A stretch of 64,000 nt of DNA from Cristatella mucedo (GCA_009760855.2 WPIO01000002.1:60001-124000), one strand, 5' to 3'. Counted from the stretch's first letter, positions 29,332 to 41,350 are shown. Made by a program: numbers and translations. The notes: generated from the sequence alone by a model not told the origin.

Positions 29332-30223
29332 TCACTGTTATGCAGTGACTAAAATGCAATGTCACATCCTGATGGTTTATATTCTTCTGAGTACTGTGAA
29401 CAACAGAGTAACATTAACTGAACTTGAAATACGCCTCACCGGTCACGACCGTCAGGCTCCTAAAGTGCTGAAAAGAAGAATCTTGCTATCGTGATATTAA
29501 TAAGCATTTAGTTTCTCGCATTGCACGCTTATTTTCCGCTAGATATCGAAGTAGGGTGCATGTAAATATCCTCCTAGCTGACGGATTTGAACCTGAAACT
29601 TAAGCCTAACGCTACATTAAGCCTCGGTGTTCATCAGCTCGACCTTTTCCTATGGCAGCATATTTTAGTAGCTTACTGCTGAAACAGTTTGCTGGCCTAG
29701 GATTCTGCTGCTTAGTGCGTTGTGCAGATGTGGGCTTCCTTTTGCAATCTGGGAAAGATCGTTCAATTACACGACAGCCACTATAATTGTTTTGGATACA
29801 TTATGCAATTGTATCGTGTTTGCTTTATTGGCTGTTTGCCTAGCAAATTCATGCCTACATTCCTTCCTAAATTTATTCTTGGATGTCACCAAATTCGTTA
29901 AAACTAACCTAATTTCAAAACAGAGCCTCTGCTGGCACTTACACTTCTAATGATAGTGAAGCTCTGCAACGTTAGTTAGTGAATATGCGACTTGCTTCCT
30001 CCCTCATTGAACCCACGCTTGGCATGACAATTTGGCATAATTTTGGATCGCAACCTAAATCCTGAAAGTTTCACTAAAAACGCAACCTGATGCACGACCG
30101 TCTTGACTTGTAACATTTGCCATATCCTGCTTATGTTGAATTTATGCTTTTTGGTCATTTTTATGCTTTTCGCGTGGTCCAGCAAATGTCTGATTTTTTT
30201 TCGATGGTCGTATCTGCTCTCAA
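29332..30223. other. Nothing recognised
   Basis: AT-rich, short frames only. Confidence 0.4.
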
Positions 30224-30523
30224 TCACCGCCGTCTACCCAAAGCCTTGGAGCCACGTGCAACCTGCAAGAGGCGTGTCTTCAAGTCCGTGGCGACGTTAG
30301 CAGGGGCGCTATCCTGACGAGCACGCTCAAGCAGGGAACCAAAACGCATAGCGGCCCTAGAAACAAAAGACTTGTTTCCTTCGAGATGGCGGGAGAGAGA
30401 GGTGCTTTGTCCAGAAAGCCACAAACTGCTAATCTTTCCGGACCCTAAGAATCCAAGGCAGTGAATTTCATCTAGGGTTGGCCAGACCTGCAAATTTTTT
30501 ATGTAGGGGTGCAAGATTCGCAA
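30224..30523 (-). mobile_element. Possible C-terminal tail of a second LINE family
   Basis: A 99-codon minus-strand frame with a SRAAMRFGSLLERARQ / ATDLKTRLLQVA pattern. This resembles the aromatic-x-SLP-x(2)-R ... LKTHLF ends of L2-type reverse transcriptases but differs from the window's main LINE. Assignment rests on this pattern only. Confidence 0.3.
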
Positions 30524-32189
30524 GATTTTAATGTAGGCGGGCTATACCCGCAATTAATGAAAAACCTAGCGCAAAATCATAAGTGCTTATTCGACACGAA
30601 CTCGACGGTTGCTCATCGAGTGGAATTAAGACATAATTTCGTCGTCGGCGACGGTCGGGGCGTAGGAATAAGGGCAGCCCAAGGTCGCTACCCGCACAAT
30701 GTCGGGACCATTGCCTCACCCTGCCCCCCACCGGCTCCGCGACCGATTCGAGGGACTTACTCAAGTTAAGTTTTCTACCAAGCCAGAAAGATAGGAGGGC
30801 CTGAGACGAGCGTGGTTCAAAGAATTCAAGCAGATGTTTATCTCGAAGAGACGCACGTCGATTGGTTAGCGGAGACGGCAAATGGACGGCGTAGGCTATC
30901 AATGTCTGCCGCAATGGACTTCGACTCTGGCTTCGACGGTCGCGGTTCCAATTCCTGATGCACGCGAAACGTAATTTAAATCCTTTTCTTGTCTCATGCA
31001 GACCTCGGAGCTGTGCATGGCGCAATGCGAATCCTGACCCTGGCTGTGTCTGTATTTGCGATCCCGACGTCGGTAAGAGTTTTCGCCGCTGGATACGTTG
31101 CACGGATGTCGGACGATTTGGAGGCCGACTTGGGAGGGGGCACTCGTCACCGCCCCTTGCTACGTGACCTGCCACGCTATTGGCCGAGCAAGATAGCTTC
31201 GTGTATCGGCATTCCCTTCGAAAAAACTCGCGTCGGCGAGACTTCTTCTTTCACGGCTCTCATTATTGAGCTGCAAATCGGTGGATGGGAAACGCTTCGA
31301 GTCCGCCCTCCCACTCAGCACGATAATGGCGCAGAATGTTGGCGAACTGCCGCTCGAAGTCGAGGCTTTGCGTTTGAAAAAATGGTTTCTCGAGAACCTA
31401 TTCAGCGTGCGCTGCTTTCGCTTCATGACTTCAATTCAATCGTACACTATGCTCAAAATGGCGGGACCGCGTACCGTAAGCTGACCGTGCGGGCGAGCTT
31501 GGCGGCTTCGCGCGCCGACGCGCTGCCTACCGCAGCGGCCTACTCTTTCTCTCTCAATCTGCCTCTTCGGCAAAGCCTCCGGTCCACCGGCTCCTAACAG
31601 CGAGCACATCGCTCGCGCCAGTCGTCCTCTTATAGGCGCACGCACGCTACAGCTGCGCATGCCAGCCAGTTTCACTAATCTGATTATGTGTTTCGCTTTC
31701 ATCCTGTGCGAGGTGCCTAGAGTGAGACAGGTTTTCTTGGAGTGCCTTACAGCTGCTACGCCATCGTCAACGCCGACACCACGCCGCTCTCGCATATCGG
31801 CAAGCATCCTCAACAGGTTCGCGGCAACGGACCGAGCCGGGCTCGGATTCGCTCACGACTCTAAATCAAATTGCCAGAGACTGTCAGTACGACTCTCAGT
31901 ACGAGCCTCAGTTCTCATATTCTTGATCAAGCATCGCCGAGGCTAAGCTTCGCCACATGCAGACGAGTTTCCGTAGCAAGCCATTCACTGCCCTGGGTTC
32001 TCAAAGGAAAAGCCGTGACTTCTTTTTACTCCTCTACACTTCTTGGTACTGAGAGACTATCGGCGATCGATGGAGCATTTGCTCAGCAGCCACGCAGCTC
32101 GTCGCTGAGCAACGCACCGTCGCACTTCTAACGCAGCAATGATGACTTGATTCCTGCTATCGGTCGTGGCGTTCCTCTTTCTGACGATG
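30524..32189. other. Overlapping ORFs; one exon-like block
   Basis: Long frames on both strands overlap (30528-31175 minus, 30989-31597 plus), as expected by chance in balanced-GC DNA. At 31002-31072 a 71-bp block lies between a strong acceptor (CCTTTTCTTGTCTCATGCAG) and a donor (CG/GTAAGAG). One frame gives a Cys-rich peptide (GCVCICDPDVG); another gives a signal-like MRILTLAVSVFAIPTS. No partner exon was identified. Confidence 0.25.
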
Positions 32190-32670
32190 CACGCCACAGT
32201 ACCGCGCAAAATACTTTACTCCTTTACTTACGCTCTCCACCTTCCTCTACAAATTTTTAGAACCCTTCATTTTCTTGCCGCGGCCTACCGGTCTGATATA
32301 CTTCCAAGTCAGGCTTACCATCACAACCAACTCGCTCCTTGTACGCAAGCCGAACGGCTATGCCTCATAACTTTTAGAGACCTTGCGTACATCTGCTCCC
32401 AAAGCCTCTGACCCACTCTCGACAGACGCCGCAACATATCCAGCCTTGACCTTCAAAAAATTGCTAAAAATCCGCCCGCTTAACACGGCGTTTACCCCGT
32501 CTCTCTGAATTTTTTGTTCTACAGGTACGTGCGTTGGTACGCACTAAAAAATATGTGCACGTTATCATTAGCAAGTGAACACGATTCCTTTCTAGCGAAT
32601 GTAGAGTGCTTAGGTAGAGAAGTAGTTCTCTTGTGGCGCTATCTGAAATTGCTACCATTATTATAAAAGC
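32190..32670 (+). mobile_element. LINE 3' fragment
   Basis: Decayed RT C-terminal codons (RTLHFLAAAY, SDILPSQAYHH), the CCTTGCGTACATCTGCTCCCAAAGCC block and a tail with GTAGAGTGCTTAGGTAGAGA and TTGTGGCGCTAT, ending near TTATTAT. Confidence 0.65.
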
Positions 32671-32805
32671 AGTTCTTAAAATGTACTGAATGGGCTAGAA
32701 AATGGCTGTCAATCATCTAGCGGAATGCCTGACCAGGCTATGAGTGCGCTACTACAAACTCTCCAAGCATTACACTCGCGCGATCTCTGCGATCTTGGAT
32801 ATATA

Positions 32806-32945
32806 TAATTTATTAGTATACCACCCTATGAGAACTCAATCTCTATTCAGGCACTTCAGATATGCCACGGGGCTCGAGCCCACCACCTCGGCCTGACCTT
32901 GGTCGGGGCGAGCACGTTACCCACTGGGCCAAGCCAGCACACTAG
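32806..32945 (-). mobile_element. SINE-B copy
   Basis: Reverse orientation: CCCTATGAGAACTCAATCTC-TATTCAGGC tail, then B box complement GGGGCTCGAGCCC and the tRNA-like head CTTGGTCGGGGCGAGCACG ... CTGGGCCAAGCCAGCA. Confidence 0.75.
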
Positions 32946-34324
32946 GCCGAAGAAAGAAACCGTGGACGTGACACCTGGCGAAAAAAACTTCCCGCCCTTT
33001 GGAGCGAAGAGAACGCGGATGCACGAGCTTCGACGAGGTAGCACATCCCCCTCCCTCCCCCCAACGTTTGGTTCGCAGCCCAATTTCTGTCCCTAAAAGA
33101 CCTCGGACGCACACTAACCGAGCTCGCCGTCTTTAAGTCGTAAGGGTTAATTAGCGCAGCGACTGGACGGCTCGCGCGAGACATTCGCCGTGGCGAGCGG
33201 CGGTCAAACGGCGTCGAGGTTTGCTCGCGATCTCGGAAGCGCGGCCTCGGGTCAGAGCCGGACAAGGCCGAGGCTCTATCCGCCTCCCGGCGTCACCGCA
33301 CACCTCCGGCGGCATACCGACTGCCGGCCGGCGCCCTGCAGCTCGCGCCCGCGACCGCGCATTCCTAGCAGAGCCGTCTGCCCGCACGCACGCTCGCTCG
33401 CTGGCCGGCCGGCCGGCGCGGGATCGCGCGGGCCGTCGGCGCAGCTCCGCGCTTGCGAGATCGATCGTCCTCGCTGCAAGGCGGCCGCGACCGACCGACC
33501 CAATCGCGCGTAGCTTAAAAGCAGGCAGAGCGCTAAACGGTGGCTGCTGCTTATTTGTCTAGCCCGATTGTTTATTTTCGGCGCGGCTGACAAACAATCA
33601 TTGCTTTCTCGCGTCGATGCGCCTCTGTTAGAGCGCGAGCGCGCCTGTAGCGCGCCGCCGTCATTGCTTGGCCGCGTCTCCGCGCTCGCGACGAATCGTC
33701 ACATCAATTGACGAGATTGAGCGCACATCGGATGCACGAGAACACCAAGGGGGAAACGCGACATACGCCGCTGCGAGGGCGGCCATTGTATAGCTTCCGG
33801 CGCCCGATCGTCGCCCACCTCCCCGCCGCCGCCGCCGCGGCTGCTCGCCCGTCCGAGGCGCGGCCTCATGCCGACGCTCTTCGTGCTTCGCGAGCACCGG
33901 ACGCCGACGCCTGGCGGCCAGCGTCGATCTGCGCCGGGGTGCAGCGCCGGTCCTGCAACCGAGGCGCATCCGCTGCCGCCCCAGCGCCGCCCGCCGCCCC
34001 AGCGCCGCCCGCCGCCCGAGCGCCGCCGATCGGAGCGCTAGGCCGCCGGCTCCTACCTGGTTCGCGAGAAGGGTCGCGCGGGTGCCTGAGCGGCAGCGTC
34101 GCTGGCCATGGCGCTCGTTCGACTGACGATCGTTCAGCGGCCGCTCTCGTCGCCTGCGCACGCTACCCGCGCACGCCGCTCTCTCGGCGGACGCTGCAGG
34201 TCGGGCGCGAAATCGCGCGGCTGGCTAATAATGGCTCCCTGGCAACGCGGCTGCCGGAGCCCGGCGGATCGGTAACGACCGGGGGGGGGGGGGAGGTGGT
34301 GGTCAGGCGCCGGAACTGATTGGA
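32946..34324. other. CpG-rich island-like block, no recognised gene
   Basis: Very CpG-rich from about 33150 to 34280 (GGCCGGCCGGCCGG near 33402, GCC/CCG-rich tracts near 33820 and 33985, a G10+ run near 34280). Long frames exist in several registers (for example 33708-34319) but are low-complexity Ala/Arg/Pro and match nothing. It could be a promoter or first-exon region of an unseen gene. Confidence 0.35.
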
Positions 34325-34535
34325 GCGCAAGCCTTATTAAATAACCGCCGCTACGTGGACTGAACGGTTAGGAGTCTTAGCGGGGCGCCCTCGACGTGAA
34401 CTCGCGTAACCCGCCTTCCACCAGCGGGTTACGGTGGCGGCATTAGTCGCGGCTGTGCTGCACGAACCGACTCGCCGGAAAAACGCACCGGCTCATCGAA
34501 TGGATGTGCTTATATAGGTACATAAGTACTTGATT
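34325..34535. repeat. Dispersed repeat C, copy 3
   Basis: Shares TGAACGGTTAGGAG, CACCAGCGGGTTA, ACCGGCTCATCG and a TATATAGGTACATAAGTA end with the copies at 2985 and 13610. Partial. Confidence 0.45.
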
Positions 34536-35173
34536 TCGCTAAGATATCCTCTCGCTACGTTGAGACCCACCCAGTAACCACCGGAGGTACCCGCAGAGAG
34601 CTTGGAGGCCCGATCCCGGCGCGCTCGGAGCGCGAGGCGCGGCCGAAACCGTAGGACGGGTGGCGCCGCTTTCGGGCAGACTGGGGAGGGGGGAAGTGGT
34701 TGGCGCGGCCGTCCGCTCCAGTCTGCAGCTGCACGCTGCGTGGCCCCCTAGAGCTAATGGCCCGCGTAGCTCCTCGGAAGTAGCAACGTCTTGAGCAAAA
34801 GCGGCAGCCGTACTAATATTAGGAGCGCGACACGGTGGAGCTCGGTGAGCCGATGCGCTTCGATCGCGTCGGTAGGCAGCGCCGACCCGGATGCGAAAGG
34901 AGACTGGCCGCGCGATCGCCAGAGCAAGCCGCAAGGCTGAGCCGCCTGGAGTGCTGGAGTGCATCCATAGCCTCGGAGAACGGGTTGAGATCGAAAACCG
35001 CCATTGCGGCATAATGGCGGCTTACCACTCACGAATGGTCAGCCATACTTGGTCGGCCAGTGATCGTCGTTGCTTTTCTACGACCATTAGAAGCTACAGG
35101 TCAGCTTCCCGGAGGCCGACCGCTGACCGCGGCTTCCTCAGCTTTAAAACTGCAACTTTTCAGGATGAATATA

Positions 35174-35400
35174 TTGTCGTCCCTCGTTTATCGCGGTTAT
35201 TCAGCTTCATATATTCTACCGCGATAAGCAAATTTCCGCGAAGTAGGATTCTTTATTTATAAATAAATTATTTTAGTAGTTAGAGCATCAAAAAACTTGT
35301 TCATGACCCTCTAAATATAGTTTTTAACATTCACAGAGCTCTATGGATATAAAATTACACCCCTTAAGTCTCCATTAAACTCGTATTACCCAATATGTTT
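35174..35400 (+). mobile_element. Fragment of the TIR element seen at 54137
   Basis: Starts with TTGTCGTCCCTCGTTTATCGCGG and follows the reverse complement of 54420-54626 through the TTCCGCGAAGTAGGATTCTT, TTAGTAGTTAGAGCATC and TTTTTAACATT blocks. The second terminal repeat was not found, so this copy looks truncated. Confidence 0.6.
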
Positions 35401-37554
35401 GACAAAGGAAGAGAAATTAAGACATGTTAGACGTTATAAATATCCTATTAATATTATAAATTTAATCCTCTTTCCTCGCCTGTTTTATCCAAGCGATGAA
35501 TGAGCTACGCTACGGGCAACGTAAATTATGGAACGGCAGCGTTCGATAGGGCTAATGAAGTCATCAGGGGCTGGTACAGAGCGTATGCGTAGGCGACTTT
35601 GAAGGCGCACAAAGTACCGGTCGATACTCTTCCAGTGGGCTCTCGCGCCACCCAAATAAAATCTTCAGCATCTCGCTACCTGGCCGCTCCTCGCGATAAA
35701 TTGAATCTTTGGGGAATCGAGTCTTCAACTCGCGAGCTACGTAGAGAGTCAAGTATCCGGATGGCGATTGAGCTCTCTTAGGGTGCTCTACAAAAGACGC
35801 ATCGCTATTATTCTTAGCGGCTATTCGCATCGTCTGTGACCTGCAAACAATGAAAGCACTTTGCGCATGTTAATGTCACGTTTTCGCTTGGACGATCGCG
35901 CAGAACAGCTGCAGCTGGTCCTGGTGATAGGGTAACATCGAAGGGCCTTAATCACACCAAGGGGCACGGCCCGCGGTGCGCTGCCCGAGCACTCGCATTG
36001 CTGCTGAGCAGCCAATAGCCTTGAATTGTTCCGATGCTACAGCTGGAAAATTAGTCTGACTAACCGGAAGCAACCGTAATAGAGATGTCCGAAGATCTCT
36101 TTTCTGCCGTGGCGTAACAAGCCGAGAGCTGATGCACTTTGCCTGTCTATAAACTCTAAGAATACTATCGCCTCCCTTCCATAAAATGGAGGTGCCACCT
36201 TTAGAAGCCGATCCCAAACGCGCTCTTCAAAGGGGCACCGCTCCGCCAGTCTTTCTCGGCCCCGCTAAAGGTACTTGTTCCGTCGCTTCTCCTGCAGAAG
36301 TATGTTGAAGCTGAGCTTCAAAGAGCCGTCCAAAAAGTTCTTCACGACCGGAAGCCCACCCAGGAAGCCTAGCAGTCCCCCGTCAGGGGTTCACCGGGCT
36401 CCAGATGGTTAGTTTGAAGGGAGCATTCTCGGCGGCGGCAGGCAAGTTTCGATCCGCCCGAGGTGGGATCAAAGCCAACCATTCACCGTGCTCATGTCTG
36501 TGCCGCTGAGGCGTCCCTCCTACTCGGATCCACGTGCCTAGGCGTCTCTTGTTCGCAAACAAGCGGAATAATAACTGCGTAACGCAGCAACTCCTTCGCT
36601 AGCAACGCTTTCCGATGGCAGACCAACGACCTCGCAACTGATGTGAAGCATGATGCTAAAGGTCGAAAGTCATACATTGGGATTTCGCATTTTTGTGTAT
36701 GCAGATTTGTTAAAATATTGAACGCGCGTATGCACATTAGCCGGCGGTACCCTGGCCTTTCGGGATCGCGGATACTACCCGCGCCTCCCAGTTCAGGAAC
36801 AGGAACCGCGCGGCGTCCGAGTCGGTAATGGCGTCAGAGACGCAGAGCCGCCGCAATGCCGTCCGCTCCATGCGTGGAATACCCGCAAGGTCCTCCAGGC
36901 AAGCTTTATTGCTTGGCCACCAGCTGCCGAGAACCCCGACCACGGAGGACCTCACCGCCGCCGACCGGTTGCTAGCGGCCAGGAAAGACTTTGCAATGGG
37001 GCCACCTGCTTTAAGCCTGGTTTAGACAGCGAGTCATGCTTCCTACCTGCTTCCTCAAGTCTTCTATGTATACGTCATCAACACGGTGGGGGCGGTCCAG
37101 ACTTAGGGAAGGCTTGGTGAAGACTCGGCAGCCAAAACCGGTTCTACTTTTTCAGCCAACACTGAGCAAGCGACCGACCAGTCAAAGGCGCCGTTCAGGC
37201 CACGCCTACTGCATAGCTTCGAAAGGAATGGCGGGAGGGAGGCCGACTTGACCGGTGAACTCATCGAGGCGTTCCGCGCGTGAGTCCCTGTTTATGGGAC
37301 ACTCTGAGCTCGGAGTTTTAACAATCAGATTTTGACTCGGCGAGTGTTAAAGGCTATGGTGGGCATGTTTCTTTCTATCGGTAATTGCGTTAGCGAAGCG
37401 TGGCCGTAGAGAAATGCTGAAGCTATCCCAAGAACGTTCAGTGGGGCAGAGCCAGTAGGAAGCAAGACTTGGAGCAAGAATGCCGCCTAAACCAGGCTGT
37501 ATAGGCCTTGCTCCGGGCCACCACCACCAGGACATCCTCGCTGCCGTCGAAAGA
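35401..37554. other. No recognised gene
   Basis: A LINE-type tail relic (GAGCTCTCTTAGGGTGCTCTACAAA) lies near 35767. Around 36737-37025 open frames on both strands read fairly protein-like (the minus strand has DLAGIPRMERTALRRLCVSDA), but I know no family and see no convincing exon pair. Confidence 0.35.
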
Positions 37555-37612
<58 letters not shown>

Positions 37613-37719
37613 GCACACACACACACACACACGCACGCACGCACGCACGCCCACGCACGCACGCGCACACACACACGTACACAAATACACACACACACTT
37701 ACAGACACGTGTGTGTGTG

Positions 37720-37765
<46 letters not shown>

Positions 37766-37770
37766 TAGGA
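37555..37770. repeat. CA microsatellite followed by GT microsatellite
   Basis: An imperfect CA/CG-A run (37555-37680) is followed by a GT run (37710-37765). The two are complementary and could fold back. Confidence 0.95.
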
Positions 37771-38784
37771 GTGATATAGGCTGGCTGACTGTGAAACGAG
37801 AAGACCTTTCGAGTTACCAATCGCTCTGATGCATCAAAGACAAGTCTTTGGAGCTGCCGGTATAGCTAGAGTGTCACGGCAGTGCGGTATCTGAAATTTC
37901 ACCCCAATCCACTAAATTGGTCGCCGCTGTTTAGTTGAGCTCTGGAAGACTCCAGACTATTTTAGCCTGAAACAGTGTAACCTAAGGAGTAAGAATAAAC
38001 TCGTAAGAGAGATGTCTACTACAGAACACTGCGGATGGATTTTGAAGTAATTCTATGCAGTATGGAGTTTACTCTTAGGGATGCTTCTTGTCACGGAACC
38101 TGAAGAGGCGGAGGCTCGAAGGGTTACATGAATCACGAGTTGCTTGAAATCAACAGGAACTACCAGAATACACCTGAGATTGTAACGTGGTCCGTTCTCT
38201 GGGCTGCTGCTGCTCGCAGCGGGCGACACACTGCCTTGGGGAAAAGGTTTTTGTGCCCGGCTTAGAGGCTTTCAAACCTCACTCAGTAATAGTTTTTACA
38301 CAAATTTATAATTGTAATCGTTCTAATGGGTATTATTTGAGTATGAAAACTCTTGCTGAAATGTCTACGTACGGCATAACCGCAGCTAGGTCAGAGGAAC
38401 AGCGAAGTAATCTTCTGCGGCATGACAGGCCCGCACCTTACCGTCGGCAGGTCGAAATTCAACTCATTAAAAGAATGATCATGAAAAACTGTGCACCTAA
38501 CGTCAATAGCCTGCTACACCGGTCAACGTTTGTTCTCAGCAAAGTAATTGGCCATCGCACAAAATGCGCGCCACGACCGGCTTGGATTCGGTTATTGGGT
38601 GCGACTCGTTAGAATTCACCGAGACGGCACAACGGTCGAACTGCTCTGCCCGAGCAGCGCGGATAGATCAAGTTATTTTCCGGGCATACTGTCCAGCAAG
38701 TAGCGTGCACGAAGTGCTGCTGCGGAGGAGGCGAGACGGCGACGAATCGAAATCGTGCGGCCTCCCAATGTCGAGACCGCTGCC
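37771..38784. other. Spacer upstream of the kinase cluster
   Basis: No motif-bearing frame. Immediately upstream of V1 there is a CCCAATG (CCAAT-like) at about 38764. Confidence 0.4.
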
Positions 38785-38802
38785 GGATAATAAATGACGT
38801 CA
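38785..38802 (+). promoter_or_regulatory. V1 promoter box with CRE
   Basis: GGATAATAAA directly followed by the palindromic cAMP-response element TGACGTCA (38795-38802), 123 bp before the V1 ATG. The same composite occurs before all five V exons. Confidence 0.75.
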
Positions 38803-38925
38803 CGAGATGTAGTTCATGGCCGCGGTGTGATTTTTTTGCAAACATGTCGATCCCACTTTAGAGGCGCGCGCACGGGGACAAAAGTGACGACCGCTGCGCG
38901 AGATTGGCGCGCCACCTAGCGTGGC

Positions 38926-39301
38926 ATGCCGGTTCCCCAGCTGGCTTCCTGCTCGAAGAAAGAGGTCGCCAAGCAGTCCGTACTCGAGGCGTTCGGCTAC
39001 GTGCTGCAGGAGGCGCTCGGCAGCGGCAGCTTTGCCGTCGTCAAATCGGCCTTCTCGTCGAGGCACAACCGGCGAGTGGCGGTCAAGATCATCAAGAAAA
39101 AGGCGGCGCCCGAAGGCTACATGGAGAAGTTCCTGCCGCGAGAGATAAGCATTCTGCGCGAGCTGCGGCACCCGCACATGGTCTGCTTCCTGCAGTCCAT
39201 CGAGACGACCAACGCCATGTACTTGGTCATGGAGATGGCCGAGAACGGCGATCTCCTCTCCGTCCTAAACCGGGTCAAATGCGTCAAAGAGCAGCAGGCA
39301 G
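38926..39301 (+). CDS. TSSK: TSSK-like kinase, variable first exon V1 (N-lobe)
   Basis: Encodes the ATP-binding N-lobe of a testis-specific serine/threonine kinase: a short 30-residue lead, glycine loop LGSGSFAVVK (residues 31-40), VAVK with catalytic Lys54, helix-C glutamate in FLPREI (Glu73), and hinge YLVMEMAENGDLL with Met102 as gatekeeper. The ATG (GGCATGCCG) is the only in-frame start before the glycine loop. The frame ends at donor G/GTGAGG after 125 codons plus one base (phase 1); reading on past the donor soon meets a stop. No C-lobe exon follows before V2. Joined to 52834 and 60165 it would give a 294-residue kinase, a normal TSSK length. V1 resembles V3 most in the LQSIETTN stretch. 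Third codon positions are strongly GC. Confidence 0.9.
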
Positions 39302-39690
39302 GTGAGGGCGTCGCGCCTCGCCAGCCGCCGCGGCTTGCTTTTCATTGGCGCGCGCGCGCGGCGACAGCGGCGACGGCGAGCGAGCGAGTTTTTCTCCCAA
39401 GCTTCGATCGCATTGAGCTCGACTGACCGGCCGGAGCGCGCTGCTGCGCCAAGAGACAAAGGCCGTCGCTCTCGCCCTTCGCTGCGCGCGCGCGCGTGAG
39501 CGTGAGCGAAATCTTTTCGTCATAATGCGCACGCCAGCGGGCTCAGCTGCAAGTGTCGAACACGCGCCGCGCACGCGACGAATGCGTTCGCGCGACTTAT
39601 CACCGTTTCGAATTGCCACCGGCGCAGCGCGGCGACCGAGAAAGCTCAAGCGATCGTGCCCTTGCTTTATCAAGCGGTCGTCCACTTCTG

Positions 39691-39783
39691 GTTGAAAATC
39701 CTGTTGTTTTAATATAATATATTTAATATTATTATAAGTATACACATACTATAATATAATATTCCAACAACAGGCTTTTCAAC
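39691..39783. repeat. 93-bp inverted repeat (hairpin)
   Basis: GTTGAAAATCCTGTTGTT at the left end pairs with AACAACAGGCTTTTCAAC at the right end, and the AT-rich interior is also partly self-complementary. It resembles a small palindromic MITE; no target duplication was identified. Confidence 0.75.
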
Positions 39784-39790
39784 GAGGCGC

Positions 39791-39936
<146 letters not shown>

Positions 39937-40387
39937 ACTTAGGCCGTCCGATGAAGTTGTAGAGCGGTTGTCACTAGACTACCTTTTCGCCGTGCACTCG
40001 CAGAGCGAGTGCAGTTCAAATACTGCCGCAAGCCCGACATTTTGGTGCTTTCACATATTATTTTATCGCCTATTTCCGCGGGATTTGAACTCCAAACTCG
40101 GATGTCTCGCACTGCTGCCGAAGCCAGACAGTCGCTTGCGAGGCCGGCCGGCGACGCTATCGCGCACTGCGGCTAGCCCTAGCGAGGGCATTGAGAGCTC
40201 AGCTTCCGCTGCTGGCTCCTCCTTGGTCACCGGCACTAGCCCAAGGAAATTGTACAACTAGAATTAGCATTATTACTATTAATTGTGTTAGGAATTGCAG
40301 GATCTCGACGAGCCAAGCGGAAACTAGTCGTAAACTTGGGCTGGGACGTTGGGGTGCTGTCGCACTTTAATTGCACGCCGCCCGAGG

Positions 40388-40507
40388 GTTGGCTCAGGAG
40401 TAACGCGAGCTCGCCTTTGACGATCAGAGTCGTGGGCTCGAGCCGCGAGGCGTAAACGAAGCGCCCGTATAGGGACTAGCTCCTGTTAGGTTGCTGTACA
40501 AATGAAT
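40388..40507 (+). mobile_element. SINE-B copy
   Basis: Head TGGCTCAGGAGTAACGCGAG, B box GGGCTCGAGCC, then AAGCGCCCGTATAGGGACTAGCTCCTGTTAGGTTGCTGTACAAATGAAT. Located in the V1-V2 interval. Confidence 0.7.
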
Positions 40508-40746
40508 CTTGTGTACTCGTTCAACGTCGGTCTTGAGAGTGCATCCGTGACCTAGTGGAAACTCTTACGCGGACGCAGACGGACAACTCTTGCTCTTAGC
40601 AACGGCAAAAAGACACATACTCGACAGCATTGACTTGATTATTGGCTAAGCGCACGGCGTATTGAACGTTCGCTGCTCGAAAAGTTCGGCCGCCTGGTCG
40701 CGACGATCAAAAGCTTCCAGTATCGGCGGGTGGCACACAGAGTATA

Positions 40747-40764
40747 GGATAGTGCGTGACGTCA
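40747..40764 (+). promoter_or_regulatory. V2 promoter box with CRE
   Basis: GGATAGTGCG followed by TGACGTCA (40757-40764), 102 bp before the GTG that occupies the expected start position of V2. Confidence 0.7.
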
Positions 40765-40866
40765 CACGGCGTAGCGCCGCGGGAAGCGGCGGAGCCGAGG
40801 CGGCGGAGGGCGCCCTCCGCTGGAGCGAACCCAAAAAAGCGCAGCCGCTGTTTGTTGCCGGCAGCC

Positions 40867-41350
40867 GTGGCGGCTACGGAAGCGGCTAGGCGCGCCGCCT
40901 CCCCTGCCGGGGCGCCGGCGAGGCACCGCGAAAGCGAGTCTGGCCACGCCCACAAAGATGGCGAGCCGGCGGCCAAGGAGGGCGGTAGCGAGGCTAGGAA
41001 AAGCAGCGCGGGCGATAAAGGGCAGACCATCTTGGAGCAGTACGGCTACCAGATCCACCAGACGCTCGGCAGCGGCTCGTATGCCGTCGTCAAGTCGGCC
41101 TACTACGCGCCGAAGAAGTGCAAGGTCGCCATCAAGATAATACAGAAGAAGAAGGCGCCGGACGACTACATCAAGAAGTTCCTTCCTCGCGAGATCGACG
41201 TCGTCAAGCAGCTCAACCATCCCAGCATGATCTGCTTCATGCAGCTCATCGTCACCGTGAACCGCGTCTACATCGTAATGGAGCTGGCGGAAGGCGGAGA
41301 TTTGCTGGACGTGATGAACAAGACGAAATACGTCAAAGAGCCGCAGGCGG
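40867..41350 (+). CDS. TSSK: TSSK-like kinase, variable first exon V2 (N-lobe), start codon doubtful
   Basis: Kinase N-lobe with glycine loop LGSGSYAVVK, KVAIKIIQKKK (catalytic Lys), FLPREI (helix-C Glu) and hinge YIVMELAEGGDLL, ending at donor G/GTAAGA in phase 1 like the other V exons. The frame opens after a TAG at 40750-40752 and has no ATG before the kinase core. At 40867 a GTG stands in the context gcagccGTGGcg, 102 bp after the CRE, where V1 and V3-V5 have ATG; I use it as the nominal start. An ATG at 40958 is in the wrong frame by one base. Options are GTG or other near-cognate initiation, an unseen upstream exon, an assembly error, or a dead copy. The kinase core itself shows no damage. 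It resembles V5 in the CKVAIKI and KKKAPxDYI stretches. Confidence 0.75.

Noticed and set aside
30528-31597. Long overlapping frames (215 codons minus, 202 codons plus)
   Set aside because: They overlap on opposite strands, have no recognisable domains, and at least the plus frame begins at a non-ATG codon. Only a short exon-like block inside is kept, at low confidence.
33661-34319. 203- and 166-codon frames in the CpG-rich block
   Set aside because: Low-complexity Ala/Arg/Pro sequence open in several frames at once, as expected from GC content.
37555-37770. CA/GT repeats as a CRISPR-like or minisatellite array
   Set aside because: Simple dinucleotide runs with no spacers; no CRISPR array exists in this eukaryotic sequence.
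40958-41140. ATG-initiated frame overlapping V2
   Set aside because: It is one base out of register with the kinase frame and its Arg/Ser-rich translation is a shadow of the real frame.
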